A stretch of 5,478 nt of DNA from JABDOU01 sp041609995 (GTDB lineage: Bacteria; Actinomycetota; Acidimicrobiia; Spongiisociales; SHLN01), in the NCBI GenBank assembly GCA_041609995.1, contig JBFIPU010000132.1, positions 1 to 5,478 on the forward strand. The letters run 5' to 3'. The notes under the pieces were generated by a model that saw only the letters and a program-made list of their open reading frames with translations, ran no database searches and was not told the origin of the DNA. Below are positions 1 through 5,478 of the stretch, one piece after another (the first letter of the stretch is position 1; every line of letters starts with the position of its first letter). Both the position numbers and the translations under genes were made by a program.

Positions 1-229
1 CGGCGGCGTCAATGTGGTCCTGGAGGTGGAACCGATAGGTATACACCTGCGCACCGGGAACCTGATCGCCGCGGTTGTCCGTGTAGGCACACTGGCCGGC
101 AGTGATCGAGTCGCCAATCGCGACGATCCGGACGACCGCGGGATCAAATACCTCCTCTTCCCCCTCTGGGGACCCACAGGCTGCCAACAGCAAGCCCAGC
201 CCCAGCACCAGTCCTGCTGAGTAGCGCAT
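1..229 (-). CDS. SGNH/GDSL-type hydrolase lipoprotein, N-terminal part (gene runs off left edge)
   Basis: The reverse strand reads open from an ATG at 229 to the window edge, giving 76 codons. Residues 1-18 form a lipoprotein signal: a short basic start (MRYS), a Leu/Gly-rich core and the lipobox LAAC, with Cys18 as the predicted lipidated residue. An acidic linker (about 22-29) follows, then RIVAIGDSITAG at 34-45. This is block I of the SGNH/GDSL esterase family, with Ser41 as the likely nucleophile. The other catalytic blocks (Gly, Asn, DxxH) would lie beyond the window, so substrate cannot be named; family members deacylate lipids, sugars or cell-wall polymers. The product should be tethered outside the cytoplasmic membrane. 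The gene follows the seven-helix protein gene by 11 bases and is probably co-transcribed with it. The start is uncertain: AGAAGG touches the ATG with no spacing, and an in-frame TTG at 238 would add Met-Arg-Arg and improve the basic N-terminus. Confidence 0.8.
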   Translation of the reverse strand, partial: MRYSAGLVLGLGLLLAACGSPEGEEEVFDPAVVRIVAIGDSITAGQCAYTDNRGDQVPGAQVYTYRFHLQDHIDAA

Positions 230-240
230 CCTTCTCAATG

Positions 241-909
241 CTACGTGCTGCCGACCCGATACCCTGCCCAAAGCAGCACGGCACCCAGCAACAGCGAGGC
301 GGCAAACGAGGCGGCCTCCCCGAAAGCAAAAAGCGTGCCGCCATAGACCGGCGCCAGCACGCCGGCGATCACGAGGCCGTTGGCGAGGATCGCCATGCGG
401 TTGACCCGGGCGAGCCGGATCATGCTCACAAGCGCAAGACCGATGAGCACCAGCGTGCCCAGCACGTTGGACACCAACGCCCAGAACCGCGGGCCGGTCG
501 GCCCGACCTCGGTGAATGCCGCAAACACGTCGGACCCGGCCGGAAGCCCCGAGCTCGGGATTGCCTGCACGGTCGGAGCGGTGGCGACCACGAAGGTCGC
601 CAGGAAACCGAACACCACAAAGAAGTCGAGCAATCGCCGGCCTGCCCTGGGGGCGGCCAGGTAGAACGAGCCCAACGCCAGGAAGGGGACGTTGAGAATC
701 GCCCCGAACAGATAGAAGATGCGGAACACAGAGCCTGACCAACCCAGCGTGACTCCGATCGCGAGCGCCCAGGTCGCCGTGGCGTACATGCCGATCGCAA
801 GAGCCCACACCGCCACATGACGGCGCGGCCGCGCCCGGTACCCCCGCACCAGGTCGGCCAAAAACGCCGTCGCCGCAGCGGCTGCGGCGATGGAGAGGAA
901 GCTATCCAC
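241..909 (-). CDS. Polytopic membrane protein of unknown function, about seven helices
   Basis: This is a 222-residue protein starting at a GTG (909-907) and ending at TAG (243-241). No in-frame ATG occurs until Met41, inside the second helix, so the GTG is the best start. By eye there are seven hydrophobic segments, at about 3-20, 33-54, 60-85, 94-114, 141-163, 172-195 and 197-217. Basic loops (RGYRARPRR at 22-30, RAGRR at 88-92, RLARVNR at 165-171) help set the topology. The longest non-membrane stretch is about 115-140. I see no catalytic motif, nucleotide site or kinase domain. The fold could resemble the sensor-like 7TM regions found at the front of some signalling proteins, but here it stands alone, and I do not assign a family. 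It is the first gene of a leftward pair with the SGNH lipoprotein. A TAGATT box at the leaderless distance precedes its start. Gene reality is supported by coherent membrane pattern and tight packing. Confidence 0.7.
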   Translation of the reverse strand: MDSFLSIAAAAAATAFLADLVRGYRARPRRHVAVWALAIGMYATATWALAIGVTLGWSGSVFRIFYLFGAILNVPFLALGSFYLAAPRAGRRLLDFFVVFGFLATFVVATAPTVQAIPSSGLPAGSDVFAAFTEVGPTGPRFWALVSNVLGTLVLIGLALVSMIRLARVNRMAILANGLVIAGVLAPVYGGTLFAFGEAASFAASLLLGAVLLWAGYRVGST

Positions 910-915
910 CCCGAG

Positions 916-921
916 AATCTA
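916..921 (-). promoter_or_regulatory. Predicted -10 element (TAGATT) for the leftward unit
   Basis: Read on the reverse strand, positions 921 to 916 are TAGATT, matching the TANNNT consensus of actinobacterial housekeeping promoters. If transcription begins at the G of the GTG at 909, the hexamer occupies exactly -12 to -7. That would give a leaderless mRNA, which fits the absence of a usable Shine-Dalgarno site before this GTG. The assignment rests on a six-base match and spacing. Confidence 0.5.
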
Positions 922-951
922 CGAATGCAGGACGCTCGAAGGTAGCCCAGG

Positions 952-957
952 TAGCGT
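952..957 (+). promoter_or_regulatory. Predicted -10 element (TAGCGT) for the ABC-murJ unit
   Basis: TAGCGT matches TANNNT and lies at -12 to -7 relative to the A of the ATG at 964, the spacing expected for a leaderless transcript. Only a weak AGG touches the start codon, so a conventional ribosome binding site is not visible. No good -35 box is seen 16-18 bases upstream. Confidence 0.5.
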
Positions 958-963
958 GCAGGC

Positions 964-1881
964 ATGCTCGAGGTCGACGCGCTCCACTTCTCCTATGGCG
1001 ACTTCCACGCTCTGAAAGGGATCGACCTGTCGGTGCCGGCGGGGCGCATCGGGCTGGTGGGTGCCAACGGTGCCGGCAAGACGACCCTCGTGCGGGTATT
1101 GCTCGGACTGGCCCCTGCCGATTCCGGATCGGCGGAAGTACTGGGCCACGATGTGGCGTCGGAGCCGGGGGCAGTCCAGGCTCGCGTCGGGTTCATGCCG
1201 GAGGGCAACTGCCTCCCACTGGAGGACTCGGCCGCCAAATTCGTCGCCTATGCGGGAGAACTCGGTGGCCTCCCGCCGAGCGTGGCTCGGCAGCGAGCGG
1301 CCGACACGCTGACGATTGTTGGCATCGACGAGGAGCGGTTTCGGCCGATCGGAACGTTCTCCACGGGCATGACGCAACGCACCAAGCTGGCACAGGCAAT
1401 CGTCCACTCACCTGAGCTTGTATTCCTGGACGAGCCGACTGCGGGTCTCGACCCAAAAGGCCGGGCAGAAATGCTCTCGCTGATCAACCGCCTCGGCGAT
1501 TTCGGGATCAGCGTTGTGTTCTCAACGCACGTCCTCACCGACATCGAGGCGACGTGCGACTGGATCATCATGATGGATGAAGGCCGGATTCTTCGCTCGG
1601 GCCCGTTGGCGGTTGCCCAGGACCGGCACCGGGTGATTGCCGAGTTCCTCGAAGCCGCCGGCCCGGCCGCTGCGCTTCTCCGCAGCCGCGGCTTCGAGGT
1701 GGACGTCGACGGGCGTCACCTGGCAGTCGAGTCGACCGGCGACCTCGACGCCTTCGAGGCCATCATGCAGGCGGCCGTGACGAATGGACTGGGCGTCCGC
1801 TCCTTGGCCGCCGATCGGCGCAGCCTGGAACAACTGTTCCTCGAACAAGAGGCGGCCTTCCATCCCGGGGATCACCCATGA
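964..1881 (+). CDS. ABC transporter ATP-binding protein (ABC-2 exporter type), first copy
   Basis: This 305-residue cytoplasmic ATPase would power the membrane partner encoded directly after it. Motifs appear in order: Walker A GANGAGKT at 33-40, followed by Thr41; a Q-loop region GFMPEG at 76-81, where Glu80 stands at the usual Gln position; signature FSTGM at 132-136, followed by TQR; Walker B LVFLDEP at 152-158 with catalytic Glu157; D-loop GLDP at 161-164; and switch His189. From about 225 a C-terminal extension ends in SLEQLFLEQE (287-296), as in ATPases of the drug, antibiotic or sodium export type with a DUF4162-like tail. All catalytic residues look intact. The ATG at 964 leaves the usual short lead-in to the first strand, and it has a TANNNT box at the leaderless distance. 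Its stop overlaps the next start by four bases. Substrate is unknown. Confidence 0.95.
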   Translation: MLEVDALHFSYGDFHALKGIDLSVPAGRIGLVGANGAGKTTLVRVLLGLAPADSGSAEVLGHDVASEPGAVQARVGFMPEGNCLPLEDSAAKFVAYAGELGGLPPSVARQRAADTLTIVGIDEERFRPIGTFSTGMTQRTKLAQAIVHSPELVFLDEPTAGLDPKGRAEMLSLINRLGDFGISVVFSTHVLTDIEATCDWIIMMDEGRILRSGPLAVAQDRHRVIAEFLEAAGPAAALLRSRGFEVDVDGRHLAVESTGDLDAFEAIMQAAVTNGLGVRSLAADRRSLEQLFLEQEAAFHPGDHP

Positions 1882-2750
1882 CCTCAGAAGGCGCCGTTTT
1901 CGACCTCGGGTATGAGCGCTACAGCGGGCCCCGGCTCGGTGATCGTGAGGTGTTCTGGCGGATGGTGATCGACGGGCTCAGGAAGTCGGTCGGGATCGGC
2001 AAGCGGGCTCGTTCCAAGGCGTTCCCCTTCGCTCTCTTGGCGCTGGCGATCCTGCCAGCCATCGGCGTGGTCGTGATACAGGTGGTGGCGAACATCTTCG
2101 GCATTCCGCTCGGTGAAGAGCTGCTGCTCAACGCTCCGGAATATTTCGACTGGACGGCCCAGTTGATCTTCTTCTTCGTGGCCGTGGCGGTCCCGAACCT
2201 TCTGATACCGGACCGGGTCGAGGGCGTTCTACTGGTCTACACCTCGCGGCCCCCGACCATCAATCGCTACCTGGTGGCCCGGCTCGTGGCCATGGCGATC
2301 TCCGTAGGCACGTTCTTGATGGTGCCGCAACTGGTGTTGCTGGTCGGCGAGGGGCTCATCTCGGACAACTTCTTCGGCCATATGGTCGACAACCTCGCAT
2401 TCTGGTGGAGGGTTCCTCTGGCGGCGCTGTTCTACCTGGCGGTCAATGTTGCGGCCGCAGCGGCGATCGCCGCATACGTGAACAACCGGGGCGCCGCCAT
2501 CGCCGTCTACATCATCGCCATGAACGTTCTGTCGGGGGTTGGGTTCGGGCTTTCGTCCATCAACAGGTTCTTTTCGCTCATCGCCATCCAGTTCTGGCCG
2601 CCGCGACTGCGAGATTGGATCTTCGATCGACCGAGCCCCGAAGAGGTGCCCGGCACCGATGTCCCGGTGGTGGCCGTCCTCGGCACGACCCTCGCCTTCG
2701 TGGCGTTGGCGGTATGGCTGATCATGCGCCGGTACCGGCGGCTGATATGA
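1878..2750 (+). CDS. ABC-2 type transporter permease, first copy
   Basis: This 290-residue integral membrane protein has about six hydrophobic segments, at roughly 49-75, 92-111, 132-160, 178-200, 206-228 and 262-283. A cytoplasmic N-terminal stretch carries the signature FDLGYERYSGPRLGDRE (8-24) and GLRKSVGIGKRARSK (33-47). I recognise this arrangement, from memory, from actinobacterial ABC-2 permeases. A loop after helix 2 (PDRVEGVLLVYTSRP, 111-125) matches the place where ABC-2 proteins carry an E..G..L..S.P motif that contacts the ATPase. The protein ends in a basic tail, RRYRRLI. Its ATG overlaps the upstream stop as ATGA, and only a GGGG seven bases upstream resembles a ribosome site, so expression is probably coupled to the ATPase. 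It should form half or all of the membrane channel. Substrate cannot be inferred from the sequence. Confidence 0.85.
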   Translation: MTSEGAVFDLGYERYSGPRLGDREVFWRMVIDGLRKSVGIGKRARSKAFPFALLALAILPAIGVVVIQVVANIFGIPLGEELLLNAPEYFDWTAQLIFFFVAVAVPNLLIPDRVEGVLLVYTSRPPTINRYLVARLVAMAISVGTFLMVPQLVLLVGEGLISDNFFGHMVDNLAFWWRVPLAALFYLAVNVAAAAAIAAYVNNRGAAIAVYIIAMNVLSGVGFGLSSINRFFSLIAIQFWPPRLRDWIFDRPSPEEVPGTDVPVVAVLGTTLAFVALAVWLIMRRYRRLI

Positions 2751-3691
2751 CCGATCGCTCGCCCGCGCTCGTGGCCGAACCTGTGATCGAGGTCACCGAT
2801 GTGTCCAAGTGGTTTGGCGACAAAGTCGCCAACTCCAAGCTCACCTGTTCATTCGGTGCCGGTGTGACGGGCCTGCTCGGACCCAACGGAGCAGGCAAGA
2901 CAACGCTGCTTCGCATGCTGGCCGGGCTGACCCAGCCGTCGTCTGGCGTGATCACAGTGGACGGCATGGACCCGAGGAGCCACCCCCTTCTGTTTGAGCG
3001 CATCGGTCTCGTTCCCGAAGAAGACGCCGTGTATGGCTATCTGACCGCCCGCCAGTATGTCACCTACGCCGGCGAGCTGAGCGGCGTTTCCAACCCGGGG
3101 CAGGCGGCGGCCGATGCACTGGCCACGGTGCAACTGACCGACTCCGCCGACCGCAAGCTCGGCGAGTTCTCGAAAGGCATGAAGCAGCGGACAAGGGTGG
3201 CGGCAGCCATCGTGCACCGGCCCGACATCCTGATCCTCGATGAGCCGCTCAACGGCACGGACCCGGTGCAACGTGCCCGCCTGATCGCATTGATTCGATC
3301 GTTGGCGGCTGCCGGTGCGACGGTCATCGTTTCGAGCCACGTTCTCGTCGAAGTCGAACGGCTGGCCGACCGGATATTGGCCATGACGAGCGGGCGGCTG
3401 GCCGCGGCCGGCAGCGTCGAGGCGATCCGCGCCGCAATGACCGACATCCCGTACCGGGTCCGGGTGGCGGCAGATGATCTGCGATCCATGGGGGCCCTCT
3501 TGATCGCCCACGATGCCATCAGTTCCGTCACATTGGATGCCGGGGAGATGCTGATCGAGACCGACGACCTCGGAGCGCTGGGACGAGACCTCCCCCGCCT
3601 GGCGGTCGACAGCGGAATCAGAATCACCCGCTTCGAACCGGAGGACATGTCGCTGGAGGCGGTGTTCGCCTATCTGGACAAGCGTCGATGA
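2747..3691 (+). CDS. ABC transporter ATP-binding protein (ABC-2 exporter type), second copy
   Basis: This 314-residue ATPase starts at an ATG in an ATGA overlap with the preceding permease. The reading frame is open further upstream (to an ATG at 2405), but that part lies within the permease gene and gives an Arg/Gly-rich non-domain sequence, so 2747 is preferred. Motifs: Walker A GPNGAGKT at 45-52; Q-loop region GLVPEED at 87-93 with Glu at the usual Gln place; signature FSKGM at 141-145, followed by KQR; Walker B ILILDEP at 161-167 with catalytic Glu166; D-loop region NGTDPVQ at 169-175, with Thr where Leu is usual; switch His198. The C-terminal region from about 230 ends in MSLEAVFAYL (301-310), again DUF4162-like. 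It is clearly diverged from the first ATPase, so this is not a recent duplication. It likely pairs with one or both permeases. No substrate is evident. Confidence 0.93.
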   Translation: MTDRSPALVAEPVIEVTDVSKWFGDKVANSKLTCSFGAGVTGLLGPNGAGKTTLLRMLAGLTQPSSGVITVDGMDPRSHPLLFERIGLVPEEDAVYGYLTARQYVTYAGELSGVSNPGQAAADALATVQLTDSADRKLGEFSKGMKQRTRVAAAIVHRPDILILDEPLNGTDPVQRARLIALIRSLAAAGATVIVSSHVLVEVERLADRILAMTSGRLAAAGSVEAIRAAMTDIPYRVRVAADDLRSMGALLIAHDAISSVTLDAGEMLIETDDLGALGRDLPRLAVDSGIRITRFEPEDMSLEAVFAYLDKRR

Positions 3692-4440
3692 CACCGCTGC
3701 GGGCCATTGTCGTCAACACATTGCGAGGCTTCCTGGGCGGCCGGCGCAGCTGGCTACTTCTCGGACTGGCGCTTCTGCCCGGCCTGATCCAGTTGATCAG
3801 CGGCCTCGTCGAGGGCGGCGCCGTCAGCTCACAGCTGTACGAGGAGTTCACGGTGCAGCTGTTGTTCACGTTGTTGGTCCCGGCCGTGGCCATCACGTTC
3901 GGAGCCAACGCCTTCGGCGATGAGAAACGAGGAAGGACCATGGCCTTCCTGACGTTGCGCCCGGTCTCCCGCTGGACCATCGCCGCCGCCAAGCTGATGG
4001 CAGCGTGGATGGGAGCTGCTCTTGTCGGAGGGGTAGGAGCCGTCTTCGCAGCCGTGGCGCTGGGCATCGGCAACGGAATATGGTCGGAAATCGTCCCCGG
4101 CATCGTGGGTTCGGTGTTGAGCGCCCTCGCTTATGCGGCCGTGCTGCTACCGCTCGGCCTCGTGATGAAGAGGGCCACACTGGCCGGACTCGTCTATCTG
4201 ATTCTGGTCGAGCAGTTTTTGGCACGAAACGTCGAGCAGTTCTCCAACCTGTCACCGTTTCGCATCGGAACGTCGGCTTACGTCGGGTTGAGCGGCTTTG
4301 ACCGCGTCATCGCCACCTTGAGCATCACCAACGGCGCCATCGATGCCGGCGCCGGAGGAGCCGCGGCGAAAGCAGCGATCGTCGCCCTGGTGATGTGGGG
4401 GCTCACAGGCCTGGCGCTGCGGGAACTCGACCTCGTCTGA
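3688..4440 (+). CDS. ABC-2 type transporter permease, second copy
   Basis: This is a 250-residue membrane protein with about six hydrophobic segments, at roughly 20-40, 54-76, 97-126, 136-157, 160-180 and 225-248. Between helices 2 and 3 it carries GDEKRGRTMAFLTLRPVSR (77-95). This matches the conserved cytoplasmic coupling segment of NosY/ABC-2 permeases (acidic residues, then Gly-Thr, then a Leu-x-x-Pro-hydroxyl-Arg turn). It lacks the long N-terminal signature of the first permease and is 40 residues shorter, so the two are different subfamilies. This fits a heteromeric channel, or two separate transporters. It starts in an ATGA overlap with the second ATPase, with no good ribosome site, and its TGA shares a base with the start of murJ. 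The C-terminus stops shortly after the last helix. The function as an exporter membrane subunit is secure at family level; the cargo is unknown. Confidence 0.85.
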   Translation: MTPLRAIVVNTLRGFLGGRRSWLLLGLALLPGLIQLISGLVEGGAVSSQLYEEFTVQLLFTLLVPAVAITFGANAFGDEKRGRTMAFLTLRPVSRWTIAAAKLMAAWMGAALVGGVGAVFAAVALGIGNGIWSEIVPGIVGSVLSALAYAAVLLPLGLVMKRATLAGLVYLILVEQFLARNVEQFSNLSPFRIGTSAYVGLSGFDRVIATLSITNGAIDAGAGGAAAKAAIVALVMWGLTGLALRELDLV

Positions 4441-5478
4441 TGGCCGAGCAGACGACCCCCCGGTTCAACCGTCTGGGATTGGCGGCCGTCATCGTCTCTG
4501 CTGGTGTGTTGCTGAGCCGGATCCTCGGCCTCATCCGCAACATCATCGTTGCCAACATCCTCGGTGCCGACGCAGTCAGCGATACCTATGTGGCCGCCTT
4601 CAAGATCCCGGACTTCACCAACTACCTACTCGCAGGCGGATTCCTCTCGATAACGTTCATCCCCATCTTCACGCGGTATCTCGCCGAAGAAGACGAAGAG
4701 GGTGGATGGCGGGCATTTGGGGCAATCGCCCGCTGGGCGGCAGTGGCGATCATCGGACTGATCGTGATCGCGTGGATCCTCACGCCGGCGGTGGTGCGGG
4801 CCATCTTTCCGATGTTCGATTCTGCCCAGGTGGCCGAGACGGTTCGCAACACCCGGATCATCCTCCCCGCTCAGTTCTTCTTCATCCTCGGCTCTCTCCT
4901 CATGGCGGTGCAGTACGCCAAGGGCTCGTTCGTGATACCGAGCATGGCCCCGGTCATCTACAACCTGGGCATCATCACCGGCGGCGTGCTCGGCAACATG
5001 GGGGGAGGCCAGGGAGAGACCGCTCCCTTCATGTGGGGCGTATTGGGAGGGTCGATCGCCGGCAACTTCTTGCTGCAATTGGCGGGAGCCCACCGGGCCG
5101 GCCTGCGCCTGGTCGCTTCCTCATGGACGCACCCTGCGGTCGGCCAGTACGTGACGCTGGCGATCCCCCTCATGGTTGGCCAATCGATCGCGTTCTTTGA
5201 CGAGTTCTTCGCCACCAAATTCGGCACGGATGTCGGACCGGGGGCCGCAACCCAGATCGAATACGCCCGCCGCACGATGCTGGTGCCGGTGGGGGCCATC
5301 GCCCAGGCCGCCAGCGTCGCCGCCTACCCGACGCTGGCGCGTCTGTTCAACGAACGCCAGGAAGAGGAGCTCACCACCACTCTCTCCAGGTCGATCCAGT
5401 GGGTGACGGTGCTGAGCATCGGAGCAGCGGTGCTGGTGTCCATCCTCGCCCGGCCCGTGATCTCGCTCCTCTATCAAC
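4440..5478 (+). CDS. murJ: MurJ/MviN-type lipid II flippase, N-terminal two thirds (gene runs off right edge)
   Basis: The frame is open from the ATG at 4440 to the window end (346 full codons; complete MurJ is usually about 500 residues with 14 helices). MurJ moves lipid-linked peptidoglycan precursor across the cytoplasmic membrane. The family pattern is clear in the first helices: SRILGLIRN (26-34), SDTYVAAFKIPDF (47-59) and AGGFLSITFIPIFTRYL (65-81). Later comes YARRTMLVPVGAIAQAAS (275-292), matching the helix 8 region with its Arg. About nine hydrophobic segments are seen: 12-38, 48-80, 92-115, 137-160, 166-186, 198-217, 237-260, 270-300 and 322-346. Arg27 and Arg33 align with E. coli Arg18 and Arg24, and Asp48 with Asp39. 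Several other charged positions differ from E. coli. The start shares one base with the upstream stop (TGATG), implying coupling to the ABC genes. Any C-terminal extension lies outside the window. The related MATE/Wzx-like flippases are the alternative, but the motifs favour MurJ. Confidence 0.85.
   Translation, partial: MAEQTTPRFNRLGLAAVIVSAGVLLSRILGLIRNIIVANILGADAVSDTYVAAFKIPDFTNYLLAGGFLSITFIPIFTRYLAEEDEEGGWRAFGAIARWAAVAIIGLIVIAWILTPAVVRAIFPMFDSAQVAETVRNTRIILPAQFFFILGSLLMAVQYAKGSFVIPSMAPVIYNLGIITGGVLGNMGGGQGETAPFMWGVLGGSIAGNFLLQLAGAHRAGLRLVASSWTHPAVGQYVTLAIPLMVGQSIAFFDEFFATKFGTDVGPGAATQIEYARRTMLVPVGAIAQAASVAAYPTLARLFNERQEEELTTTLSRSIQWVTVLSIGAAVLVSILARPVISLLYQ

Larger units (their letters stand above)
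910..963. promoter_or_regulatory. Divergent intergenic promoter region
   Basis: These 54 bases lie between the GTG of the leftward membrane protein gene and the ATG of the rightward ABC gene. They are the only real gap in the window. The gap contains a TANNNT hexamer facing each way, each placed for leaderless transcription. No convincing TTGACA-like -35 element is seen on either strand, and no clear operator palindrome. Because the two units share so short a gap, a regulator bound here could affect both. Confidence 0.6.

Noticed and set aside
238..738. Forward-strand open frame opposite the seven-helix protein
   Set aside because: Its product is highly charged and low in hydrophobic residues, while the reverse-strand frame gives a coherent membrane protein with a promoter-like box and a tightly spaced downstream gene.
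919..1407. Reverse-strand open frame across the divergent gap and the first ATPase
   Set aside because: It would overlap the Walker A-containing gene on the other strand and shows no domain.
2729..2738. Perfect 10-base palindrome CCGGTACCGG just before the second ATPase start
   Set aside because: It encodes the basic Arg-Arg-Tyr-Arg-Arg tail of the permease, and such a short palindrome is expected by chance in GC-rich coding DNA. It is too short and too loopless to act as a terminator.
2405..2746. Upstream extension of the second ABC ATPase reading frame, giving a 428-residue product
   Set aside because: The added part lies wholly inside the permease gene in another frame, has Arg/Gly-rich composition without a domain, and a normal ABC start exists at 2747 in the same ATGA overlap used at the other junctions.
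2849..3694. Long reverse-strand open frame opposite the second ATPase
   Set aside because: It is a GC-rich shadow of a clear ABC ATPase gene, with no recognisable domain or membrane pattern and His/Arg/Gly-rich composition.
4438..4442. Possible separate promoter or terminator between the second permease and murJ
   Set aside because: The genes share a base (TGATG), and no hairpin with a T-run or spaced ribosome site is visible, so a continuous transcript is the simpler reading.

Overview
The window is GC-rich, almost wholly coding bacterial DNA with very short gaps. Both divergent start codons have an Actinobacteria-style TANNNT -10 box at the leaderless distance. The first permease carries an N-terminal signature (DLGYERYSGPR) that I associate from memory with actinobacterial ABC-2 permeases. 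An actinobacterium, perhaps of the Acidimicrobiia type, is my best guess. It is inference: the MurJ at the right edge looks more like non-actinobacterial versions, and no taxonomic marker is present.

Layout. Leftward from about 909 runs a two-gene unit. It encodes a 222-residue protein with about seven membrane segments and no recognised family, followed at once by a lipoprotein with the GDSITAG block of SGNH/GDSL hydrolases. The lipoprotein gene is cut by the left edge. A 54-base gap (910-963) separates this unit from a rightward set of five genes: ABC ATPase, ABC-2 permease, second ABC ATPase, second ABC-2 permease, and a MurJ/MviN-type lipid II flippase cut by the right edge. Every junction in the rightward set overlaps (ATGA three times, then TGATG), and no good Shine-Dalgarno site stands before the internal genes. 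One transcript with translational coupling is therefore likely.

How the genes may work together. Two ATPases and two permeases are the parts of one heteromeric ABC-2 exporter, or of two related homomeric ones. Substrate is not readable from sequence. Coupling to a peptidoglycan precursor flippase, and divergence from an envelope lipoprotein hydrolase and a polytopic membrane protein, suggest a cell-envelope role. That link is inference from gene order only.

Points worth a second look: the mirrored leaderless promoter pair, the tight coupling of a four-part ABC set to murJ, and the replacement in this MurJ of several charged residues known from E. coli MurJ. I found no CRISPR array, mobile element, tRNA, rRNA or clear terminator.
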